A stretch of DNA of 64,000 nt from Mesostigma viride. Its lineage: Eukaryota; Streptophyta; Mesostigmatophyceae; Mesostigmatales; Mesostigmataceae. Of this stretch, positions 31,996 to 40,795 are shown one piece after another. Position 1 is the stretch's first letter, and each line of letters begins with the position of its first letter. The notes under the pieces are model-generated. The model had not been told where the DNA came from. It saw only the letters and a program-made list of their open reading frames with translations, and ran no database searches. Position numbers and translations under genes: made by a program. The stretch is from positions 5,241,145 through 5,305,144 of the forward strand of contig RPFO01000253.1 of assembly GCA_009746045.1 (NCBI GenBank). The letters run 5' to 3'.

Positions 31996-32304
31996 ATCTA
32001 CGTTTAATCACACCTAGACGATGGCAGGGGGCGCAGGCACACGGTTCACGTGCGTGGTGCCGCCATATCGTGCAGAAAAATAGCGATATCTGCTGGGCAG
32101 GCCGCTGGCGATAACTTTCGAAATCCTGGGCGATGGCTGCCAAAAATTAGATCAGCGTGTCCGTCATAAAAAGGCGAGTCTGTTGCAATTTACCCGACCA
32201 AATTTCGTGCCCGGAATCAAAAGTTATGAGCATTCTCGGCATCCATAGCTCGGCATATGGTCGATCTGATGACGGTGTGCACTATACTACACATATACGC
32301 CAAT

Positions 32305-33037
32305 AATGCGCTATAAATAGCAAAAGACGCTAACTAGGGCTGGTTATGCCCCAGCCAATCCACAAAACAGGTTGACCCAAAAATCACAAGCCACGTAGTA
32401 ACGTCCTGGCACATCGCAAACAGCAACTTACATGGGGCATATGGACACCGCCGTTCAAAAAATAGCCCTTGGCGCCAAAAACGCGATTTTTTTCAATTAT
32501 ATATTTTTTTCAATTATAAAACAATTCATAAACTTGTCAAATCAAGCCAAAAAGCACTAATCAAATTCTGCACGGGCGGTCCAAGCCACGGTCCAAGTTT
32601 GAGGTCAATCGGACAACCCTAGCTCAAGTTATTGCGTTTGGCAGATGCCACTCTCACGACCGCTAAAGAAGGTTTTTCTTTGTACAAGGCCACTTAGGCA
32701 TGATGTTTTCCATCCAAAAAGCCTGAAAGCATGCCCTACTCGATCACAAAACATAAGCAAACGCCTAGGCACCTTATCTGCCCTCACCTGCCCTCGGCAT
32801 GGCCAACCTTGCCAGCGCAAGCATAGCAACACGATCGCTAGGCATACATGCCGAGAGAGCATACACTATACTCAACCCAAGGTTACCTTGTAAACTTCAT
32901 GCCAAGAACTCAGCAAATCTATGACCAAAGCACCTCTAACTCTTGCTCACTGATGACGACACATGCTCAAGGTCGGGGGTCACTGTGGCACGCACTGATG
33001 GGTTTCCTAGACGACCACCTGACAAGGCGCTAAGGAC
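32305..33037. other. No gene seen
   Basis: AT-rich sequence around 32480-32540, then ordinary unique-looking sequence with only short unsupported frames. The stretch lies between the LINE and element C. AGGAC at 33033-33037 is the target duplication of C. Confidence 0.5.
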
Positions 33038-33558
33038 AGTTATTCTAGGGCTTCAGGCCTAGACTATCAGTACACGTGGCGTGGTCTCCGTTTCCCAAGT
33101 GGGATACGGACTTAGTCGGCAGTGTAGTACGCTGGACATATCTCTACTAGGATTTAGATCCGCACGTGCCATGTTGGGCACGTGGGTGCTAGATATTAGC
33201 GCTGAGATATGTAGGGATCACGCACGTGGGTATTCACGTGGTAGGGTTTGTGAGCTGTGATGCAGACCACAAGGTGGCTGCAGTGCTAGTCCTGTACGGA
33301 GGTCCTAGGGGAGGTCCAGGACCGACCACGTAGTGCGACTAGGCAGTCGTTGCCCGTGGGCGTTGTGTCAGTCCTAGCTGGAGTAGATCTAGCTGGATTG
33401 AGCCAGCACCTCATTGGTTAGCACTAGTGCAGGATAGCTAGGATACCCTATCCTACGTGCCCATGCAATCCAGCTTGGCAAGCTTGCATGGGTTGATATT
33501 ATGCCAGCCATTGCATAATCCAACACACGTTCGCATCCATTTGCATGAGTGCATAACT
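33038..33558 (+). repeat. 5' LTR of element C
   Basis: 521 bp, AGTTAT...ATAACT. It contains several CACGTG-like sites (around 33071, 33162, 33237). It is followed by TGCATTTATAAAAACTC, similar to the sequence after the 5' LTR of E. Confidence 0.9.
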
Positions 33559-33612
33559 TGCATTTATAAAAACTCTCACGGTTTTTATACCAATCTATCT
33601 ATCATCTTAAAG

Positions 33613-34878
33613 ATGTCGAACGTTCCCGATCACGATTCCTCTTCGGATTCGAGCCTGTCGCCATCGTCGGAAGACATGGACTACCGGGCGGCAGTGAGGG
33701 GCCGACAGGGCAGGGGTGAGCACGCTGGCAGCGATGCCGGCAGTGGTCGCTCGTCCTCAGACGAGGACCCGCGGTACCTCGACCAACTGGCGTTGAGGCC
33801 ACCGACATACAATGTCTGGCGGCCCGACGCGCCACCGGCTGAAGGGCAGCCCACGGCCCCTGAATTAATAACTGGGCCAGGGAGGGTGGTGCCAGTGCTG
33901 GGTGATATCCCGTCGGACGGCTACGACGAGGATGAAGACCTAGTAGACCTCGAGCTGCCTGAGGACAGGGCGCAGCGAGAGGAGCTGCTCCGCCGGGAGG
34001 CAGAGCGCCTTCGGCAGGAGGCCCAGCTCCGCAAAGAGCTGGAGCAGCAGCGCGAGCTGGAGGCTCAGCGCGAGGCTCAGCTTCGGGCGGAGAATGAGAT
34101 CGACAGGACAGCCCGAGTACTCGCGGAGCGGCAGCAGGAGCGGGATCGTGTGGCCAGGGCAGGCCTGCGAGCGGGACCAACCGGTGCGCGCGAGACGCCT
34201 CCTTACGTGCTTCGCAAGAAGAACGAGCTCTATACCTTTGCTCACAGGCGCACAGCGCGTAACTTCAGGCGCATGGCAGGGGAGGTGCTGCAGGAGACAG
34301 ACTCCTCTGTCGAGATGCAGCAAGGCGAGCGGGGGGAGGAACTGGTTCTTATGGACCCGGCCATGGTGGAGGCAGAGCGTCTGGCCAAGATAGAGTACGC
34401 TCGGCATTGCCAGCGGAAGGCCAAGAGGGCAATGGTGCGATCCATGGCGGAGAACAGTCTGGCCAGGGAGCGCGCAGCACGGGAGGCGCAGCATCGGGAG
34501 ATGAAGCGACTCCGTGCGAAGGCGCACGACGCAGCAGAGAAGACCCGGCGTCACCAGGCGAGGCTGGACGCGGCGATGAAGAGGTCAGAGGCGACACTGG
34601 CAACAATGGTGGGACCGGCGAGGCGGGAGCAGGAGGCTCGGTTGGCAAGGAAGAGCAGGAGGAATGCTCGTGCCTTAGACAGGCGTATGCGTAAGGAGGA
34701 GCGGGCTCTGCGCAGATATCAGGAGGCGGCCAGGACGTGGGCTCTGCAGGGAGAATTCGGAGATGCAATCCGGTTTGAGCGTGGCCTGGCGCCACATGAG
34801 CCGCTGCCGGAGGACGCGGTATGGACTTCATGCGTGCCCCACAGCCAGCAAGGGCCCAGCGAGGAACGGCCTTGTTAA
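33613..34878 (+). CDS. Coiled-coil first ORF of element C
   Basis: 421 residues from ATG 33613, intact, ending 67 bp before the gag ATG. N-terminus acidic and Ser-rich (DHDSSSDSSLSPSSEDMD). A segment PPTYNVWRPDAPPAEGQPTAPE follows near residue 63. From about 125 to 185 there is a strongly charged predicted coiled coil (REELLRREAERLRQEAQLRK...). A second Arg/Glu/Ala-rich helical stretch runs from about 255 to 385. I recognise no enzyme. Copia elements normally start with gag, so a separate intact ORF here is unusual. It could be a nucleic-acid-binding or packaging protein; that is a guess from charge and coiled coil only. Confidence 0.65.
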   Translation: MSNVPDHDSSSDSSLSPSSEDMDYRAAVRGRQGRGEHAGSDAGSGRSSSDEDPRYLDQLALRPPTYNVWRPDAPPAEGQPTAPELITGPGRVVPVLGDIPSDGYDEDEDLVDLELPEDRAQREELLRREAERLRQEAQLRKELEQQRELEAQREAQLRAENEIDRTARVLAERQQERDRVARAGLRAGPTGARETPPYVLRKKNELYTFAHRRTARNFRRMAGEVLQETDSSVEMQQGERGEELVLMDPAMVEAERLAKIEYARHCQRKAKRAMVRSMAENSLARERAAREAQHREMKRLRAKAHDAAEKTRRHQARLDAAMKRSEATLATMVGPARREQEARLARKSRRNARALDRRMRKEERALRRYQEAARTWALQGEFGDAIRFERGLAPHEPLPEDAVWTSCVPHSQQGPSEERPC

Positions 34879-34945
34879 ACGCGCGTGAGCGTGTTCGCGC
34901 TGGCGCAGACACACCCCACCCCCACCCCCCACACCCAAACACACC

Positions 34946-36284
34946 ATGCAGACCGACACGGACCTGGAGCTGGACCGCATCGCTGCACTACTCCACCAGG
35001 AGCTGGACGCAGCGGAGGCCAACCCGACCAAGCGGGCGCGGGCAGCAGAGGCAATCGAGCAACTGCTGAGGGCCGCCAAGCGGGTCCGCCAAGGAAAGTG
35101 GCAGGAGGGGTGTGGACCATCGTCTACGCCCCAGCGGTCGCATCCAGAGGAGGATGGTGACGAGGGGAAGGACGGGGGAGCACCAGGGGGAGGGGCACCA
35201 GCAAGCACCGGGGGTATGGCGGGCGGCAGCAACGCTGGAGCGACAACCCAGCAGCAGCAGCAGCAGCCACAGCATCAGCAACAGCAGCAGCAGCAGCAGC
35301 AGCGCGGCAGCAACAGCAACAGCAACCGCAGCAGCAGCAGCAGCAGCAGCAACCTCAACCACAAGCGACTGTCGCTGTACCACAGCGACCCAGGTTTGAT
35401 GCATCCCGTAGGGAAGATAGGATTACCTTCCCAGGTCTAGCTGAGGGATTTGTGCAGGAGGATGCACTTGAGTTTCTTTTCAAGATAGAACACTCATGGT
35501 CCCATGATAATATCCGTGATTGGTTTCCTGCTCTTAGGGTGTCTAACACGATCCACCAATCTGCACCTAGCATAAAACAAATGGTGCAGATGTATGAGAG
35601 GAGGGCAGCACGCCTGGGGCAGATGAGGTGCAAATCTTCACAGAATTCATAGCAGACCTAAAAGGGCTGTTGACCAAGGGGGAACACCTGCAGGCTCTCA
35701 AGGGGTTCACTGGTTGGCTTCATACAAAGTCAACAAGTCTGACTACGTACGGACAACAAACAGTATGTCCTGTACATAGACAGGGACGAGGAGTTGAAGA
35801 AGCTCAACTCTAAGTACCTGATCCATCAGTGGCTCACCAAAGCTGAGTTAGACAAGAACACCAACGCAGTTCTGCTGGCTGGCCTTAAAGACAAGTGGGA
35901 TGATTTTAGGGGGGCCATGTTGTTCATTCAGCAGAGCCTAGAACCCTTCTCCACTGTCAAGGAACCCAAGGTTAACAAAGTCCAAGGGGGGGGTAGTCAG
36001 GACGGTGCAGGTCCTAGCAGGAAGAAGCTCATCAAGGAGGTGGTAGCTCAGGTCAAGGCGGTGTTCAAGGGTCCCCAGCAAGGTAAGAAGGCAGGGGGGT
36101 CATCCAAGCAGCAGGGAAATCAGACAAGGGGGGAAAGGGGAACACAGGCAGTAAGGCAGGGCCCTCTCAGGGGCCTAGTCAAAAAGGTAAGCCTCACGAC
36201 TCCACCCTGTACTGCACCAGGTGCTCATGCAAGGGGCATGAGAGGGATGATTGCTGGAAGGGCAAACCCGAACTTGGATCTGAT
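34946..36284 (+). pseudogene. Gag of element C, frame-broken
   Basis: Starts at ATG 34946 with a short helical lead (DLELDRIAALLHQELDAAEANPTKRARAAEAIEQLL). A low-complexity CAG tract (35250-35355) follows, within which the frame changes. After it the capsid part reads PRFDASRREDRITFPGLAEGFVQ and EFLFKIEHSWSHDNIRDWFPALR. Further frame changes occur near 35625 and 35770. From 35794 the frame reads KKLNSKYLIHQWLTKAELDKNTNAVLLAGL, then a Lys/Gly-rich stretch. Near 36200 another frame gives YCTRCSCKGHERDDCW, a C-X2-C-X4-H-X4-C zinc knuckle, followed by a second partial knuckle VCPGCWEPRHPL. Confidence 0.65.
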
Positions 36285-37235
36285 GTGGATGTGTGCCCAG
36301 GTTGCTGGGAGCCCCGCCACCCGTTACCTGCAGGGGGACGCTGCAACAAGCCCAGGAAGGGAGCCTCGACGGGGCGCACCCCAAAACAAGCCAGCACTCA
36401 GGACGACTGTAAGTCTCCTGTACCCTGGTTTCTTAATGGCCGTGTACCCTCTATTTGCTCTGTATTGCCTGACAGTGAGGAAGTGGATTGGGACCTGGCT
36501 TATGACATGACGTTAGCACAGGTGGCCCAAGATCCCACTATAGCCTCCTTAGATGCAGCAGCAGATAAGGTTATATCCTATGCCAGGTTAGCCCAGCAGC
36601 TACACAAGGCAATGGGGCATGAGGCAGTGGCAGAAAGGCTGGCCAATAAAATTGATGGCCGTGACCTGGAACAGATGTGCAGGCATGTCAGGAAGCACTG
36701 TGAAGCGTGCCAACTGCATGCACCTAAACCCAAGAGATGGCATGTGGCCACCCCACCACTGGCTAGAGGAAAGCTAGTAGGGGATGTGATACACCTGGTG
36801 AAGGACACGGTGTATTACTTGGTCCTAAAAGATGCCTGGTCTAGGTTTGTGGTGATAGAACCCTTGCCAGGCATGGCCAATGAACAACTGCACAGAGCCC
36901 TGCTGATTGCACTAGCACGGTATCATCCTCAGGAAAAATTAATGCTGGATCAGCAGTTCACGTGGATACAAGATTATCCTGATCTGCCCAAGATAGACAT
37001 TGCTGGGGCTCAAGATCATGAACGCCAGGGGATGATTGAACGTACCATGCGTGCTATCAGGGACCTCATAAAGAAAAATGAGTCCAGGACAGCAGAGTCT
37101 GGGAGCTATGCTGATAGGACAGCGTGGGCAGCTGAGGTGTGCAGAACTCTGAACACCAAACCCTCATGTCTTCTCCTTTTGGTGAAATCACACCAATTGG
37201 CCTGCAATCAGGTAGCTACTCTCAGGAGGTACTAG
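36285..37235 (+). pseudogene. Integrase of element C
   Basis: 316 residues in one frame. The HHCC zinc region is complete: H107, H112 (LHKAMGH), C139 and C142 (HCEAC). Catalytic core: D167 (LVGDVIHLV), D222 (LMLDQQFTW) and E252 (GMIERTMR). There are 29 residues between D222 and E252. The frame breaks near 37160; the neighbouring frame goes on FGEITPIGLQSGSYSQEVLDHYN and FEVGDQVLYYREG to 37426, the integrase C-terminal part. Unlike E and D, C has no frame break before the integrase core. Confidence 0.85.
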
Positions 37236-37401
37236 ACCACTACAACACGCAAAGGCAACACTTGGCCAAGTTGCTGGCAAAAAAGGATAAAAGTAATGCC
37301 AGGCCTGTGTTTGAAGTGGGGGATCAGGTACTCTACTATAGGGAGGGGAAGGGAACAAAGCCCACTCTGGTAGATGGCATGGTCCAGCTGAAATCATCAG
37401 G

Positions 37402-38753
37402 TTGTCAGAAACAGGTGACACGGTGACTATTCAGCATCACAGAGAGCGAATGGTTGGCAAGCATAGACTGAAGCTTTATTACCCTCCTTTGGCAGACGTG
37501 TCAGGGGTAGAATTCTTGGACATGGATTCAGAGCCTCAGTCTGGTGGGTTGGTCTCACCCAGTGAATTGGCCAGGGACATAGCTGATGCAAGCAACACAA
37601 CCATAGACGCTCCTGTGTTCCTCAGTGGTGCAGCCCCACCACAGCCCAATGGTCCACTGGGCAGGAGGAACGTGCACTGGATGAGCAGCAGGTCGCTCCT
37701 CCCTCATCTCAGGAACAGCCACACGAAGCAGCAGATCCTGTTGTCCCCAGGAATAAATTTGCTGAGGCTCTAAAAGCTCTACATAGAGCACACACTGCCA
37801 AGGCACAAATGGCAGCAGGTGCAGCACAAGTCAATGCTGTGGGTGAATCTAACCAGGATCCCAGTATTCTGGCAGTAGACACACAGGCACAGGTGAGCAT
37901 CATCAGTGCACAAGCTGTATCTGGCCTAAGTCTGCAACGCTCGCCCTGGGCTAGAGTGTCAGATTTTTCAGGCAAAACAAAAATGGCAGTCAAAGGCCAA
38001 GTGCTAATTCCCATTCTGGGTGTGCCCACTCCCTTCCAGGTAGTAGAGGGCTACAAGGGGAATGCACTGCTGGGGGAACCATTTGTCTCATACCCTGGAG
38101 TAGTCATCTCAGCTGGGAGGTTGAGTGTGACTGGGGTGGGGCAGGTCACCCTGGACCATTTCAAAATTCCTTTAACACAGATCAGTGATGGCCTGGAAGC
38201 AGCCATCAATGCTGTCAACATAAAATACCTCCCAGGTCAGGAACCCTGTGTTGATTCCCTCATTCATTCTCAGAAGCTACACCCCTCTGCGTTTGGGCTT
38301 GGTAGATGGGACATAGCGTCCATGTCTCCCTTGTCCTATGATGATGTGGTCAAAGACTGTCAAACGCAGATTGGTTTTCTGAAATGGATGGAAGCCTTTA
38401 ACAGGGCTAGAGAGGAATGGGTTTGTCCTGATCCACGTAGCAAGTCCCAGGTACCACCTGTAACACCGATTGAGGCACTGCCACAAGGGGCCAGAAAGCT
38501 CAGACTGAAGTTTGTCTGCAAGCATAAACCCCAGGCAGATGGGACACCTCCCATTTTTCATGCCAGACCTTGTGTCACGGAGTTCAGGGGCTCCACTGAG
38601 CTAACAGAGGCTGAACTGTATACCCCTGGTATTCAGCAGACGTCTCTTAAGGTCCTGTTGGCCACTTTCCTTCACCATCTGAATGCTGGTAAGGACTACG
38701 TGTGTAAAGCCACTGACATTAAAGAGCCTTCCTTAAAGGCAACCCTGACATAG
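37402..38753 (+). pseudogene. Protease-like module and RT start of element C
   Basis: 37402-37773 is the linker (HRLKLYYPPLADVSGVEFLDMDSEP...). The frame from 37809 has ILAVDTQAQVSIIS (D24 of that frame), WARVSDFSG, LIPILGVPTPFQVVEGYKG and ALLGEPFVSYPGVVIS (87-102). This is the layout of a retropepsin with Gln at the third position of the active-site triplet. Then comes an RT N-terminal region (LHPSAFGLGRWDI, WMEAFNRAREEWV, RKLRLKFVCKHKP) to KATDIK, where one A is lost near 38725 and the frame ends at 38753. Confidence 0.85.
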
Positions 38754-39421
38754 CCCAAAAGGTGTGGAGGGGTCAAGTCTATGTGGTAAACACTCCCAAA
38801 GTCTGGTCTGGGGACATCAAGGAACCTCATCTAAGGCCTAACTTGGGGGTAGAAGGGCTTCAGTCAGCACCTAAAATTTTTAGGCTGTCTGCCCAAGAGG
38901 TCTTCCTGAAGCTGGGGGCCCAGTATGATGATATTGACCCTTGTTTCTTCACCATCCCTCATCCTGCTGGTATGATGATGTTTGTGTGGCATGGGGATGA
39001 TCAGCTCATTACTGGTCCCAGGGCAGCTGTGGAGGATTTCATTGCTCAAGTGTCTGCTAGCTTTGAATTAGGCAAGCAGCTGGAGCTGGGGAAAGATCCT
39101 GTCAAGTTCTGTGGCATCATTCTGAACCTGTTTAAGGAGCAGAAGGAGTGGGTGTGTTCTCTCAAAGCATCCCCTGAGTATGTCATGTCTTGCAAAGATG
39201 TTCTTCCCTCTGACATCACTCCTGATCTCTGTCCCACTATTAGGGGTAAGCTAGGTTGGCTGTGTGCCACTTGTGCTCCTCACCTGGCAGTGGTCAGCAG
39301 AGTGGATGATGATGTCCTCATGGAGGTAGGGTCTCGGGCTATTAAACAGGTGTTGCATGATGGCCCTCCCCTTATTCTTCATGCTTGGATCTGTTCCAAC
39401 CCATTCACATCACATGCATGA
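38726..39421 (+). pseudogene. RT catalytic half of element C
   Basis: Continues from the break as AFLKGNPDIAQKVWRGQVYV (motif A). It then gives LSAQEVFLKLGAQYDDIDPCFF and MMMFVWHGDDQLITGP, the catalytic motif with HGDD where copia has YVDD. IKFCGI-like KFCGIIL and GKLGWLCATCAPHLAVVSRVDDDVLME follow. It overlaps the RNase H frame near 39400, where the frame shifts again. RT copies the element RNA to DNA. Confidence 0.8.
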
Positions 39422-39903
39422 TGGACAGTTCCATGGAGTCACGGGTAGTCACTAAGGTACAAGCCAGAGAGGCAGGCCTCTTTATGTTGTCTAACCCCAC
39501 TGGCAAGCAGTCTTTGGTTTCCTGGTTCAGCAGACTCCACAAGCGCAAGGCAGTCAGCAGCAATGTAGCTGAATGCCGTGCTGTGGTCTCATCTGTGCTG
39601 CATGCCAGGTACTTGAACCATCTGCTGGTGTGGTTGCAGCATCAGGCTGGTAGTTATGCTGGTGTTAAATCTCATCTGCTGACTGACAGTCAATCCCTTC
39701 TCTCTTTCCTGGACAACCCCTTGGCTGTGCACACCGATTTGGACTGGATTGTCCTCAAGCAGGAGTGTACCTATCTGGAGTCCAAGACTCACATCCGAGA
39801 CCCTGACAATGCAGCAGATGCACTCACAAAAGTGCCACAGGCTGCAGGGCCTCAGTACAGAGTCCTATACACGCTGATGAACCCATATAACGGCAGAGGG
39901 TGA
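39385..39903 (+). pseudogene. RNase H of element C
   Basis: 172 residues: CMMDSSMESRVVTKVQAREAG (Asp), SSNVAECRAVVSSVL (Glu), LLTDSQSLLSFL (Asp) and IRDPDNAADALTKVPQ. All four catalytic positions of copia RNase H are kept. The stop is at 39901-39903. 372 bp of untranslated sequence follows before the 3' LTR. Confidence 0.8.
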
Positions 39904-40275
39904 AGTGCCTCAGCCTAGGGCTATTAGCACCAGATAGGAGGGTGGTCATGGGGTGGCAGGGTCTGAAGTGTCCCACCCGTAAGACTCTCTTTGCGTCATT
40001 AAAGCTTGAGGTCAGAAGGGTCCTCCTTTATTGATGGCTTGTTCTTTGTCAATAAAACGTGTGGTTATATTTTTCTGACAATGGTTTTCCTAACACAGGC
40101 ACCCAACCAGTGGGGATGTTGTATCCAACACGGAGGAGCTATGGGCGCTTTTATAAATGCATCTCTTTCAGTGTCCTGGTTGTCCCTGTGGGGAACCTTG
40201 CTCAGTAGTGGTTGGCATATGAGTGGGTTGTGGGAAGAGTCTTCCCCTCACTCCCCAAAGAAAAGTAATAATGGG

Positions 40276-40790
40276 AGTTATTCTAGGGCTTCAGGCCTAG
40301 ACTATCAGTACACGTGGCGTTGTCCCCGTCTCCCAAGTGGGATACGGACATGGAGTGTAGTACACTGGACATATCTCTACTAGGATTTAGATCCGCACGT
40401 GCCATGTTGGGCACGTGGGTGCTAGATATTAGCACTGAGATATGTAGGGACACGCACGTGGGTATTCACGTGGTAGGGTTTATGAGCTGTGATGCAGACC
40501 ACAAGGTGGTTGCAGTGCTAGTCCTGTACGGAGGTCCTAGGGGAGGTCCAGGACCGTCCACGTAGTGCTGTTAGGCAGTCGTTGCCTGTGGGCATCGTAT
40601 CAGTCCTAGCTGGAGTAGATCTAGCTGGATTGAGCCAGCACCTCATTGGTTAGCACTAGTGCAGGATAGCTAGGATACCCTATCCTACGTGCCCATGCAA
40701 TCCAGCTTGGCAAGCTTGCATGGGTTGATATTATGCCAGCCATTGCATAATCCAACACACGTTCGCATCCATTTGCATGAGTGCATAACT
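40276..40790 (+). repeat. 3' LTR of element C
   Basis: 515 bp, near identical to the 5' copy. It is preceded by AAAGAAAAGTAATAATGGG, a likely plus-strand primer tract. Confidence 0.9.
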
Positions 40791-40795
40791 AGGAC

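Larger units (their letters stand above)
27132..32292 (-). mobile_element. Full-length APE-type LINE with 12-bp target duplication
   Basis: 5161 bp on the minus strand, flanked by ATATACGCCAAT at 27120-27131 and 32293-32304. It has a 5' untranslated region (31996-32292), ORF1 (31995-30808), ORF2 (30737 to about 27262) and a 3' tail of TTTAA units (27132-27152). ORF1 is intact. ORF2 has at least three frame breaks, so this copy cannot move by itself. The duplication and complete ends show a full-length insertion by target-primed reverse transcription next to RLE copy 3. Confidence 0.88.
33038..40790 (+). mobile_element. Element C: full-length copia-like element (AGTT lineage) with extra first ORF
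   Basis: LTRs at 33038-33558 (521 bp) and 40276-40790 (515 bp) begin AGTTAT and end ATAACT. AGGAC is duplicated at 33033-33037 and 40791-40795. The LTRs differ by several small changes. Order: LTR, coiled-coil ORF (33613-34878), gag (34946 to about 36400), integrase, protease-like module, RT, RNase H (to 39903), A/G-rich tract ending AATGGG, LTR. Gag and pol are broken by several frameshifts, so this 7753-bp copy is probably inactive. Confidence 0.9.

Noticed and set aside
33602-34554. Long antisense frames across the coiled-coil ORF of C
   Set aside because: Shadow frames of a GC-rich, Arg/Glu-coding sequence with no domain content.
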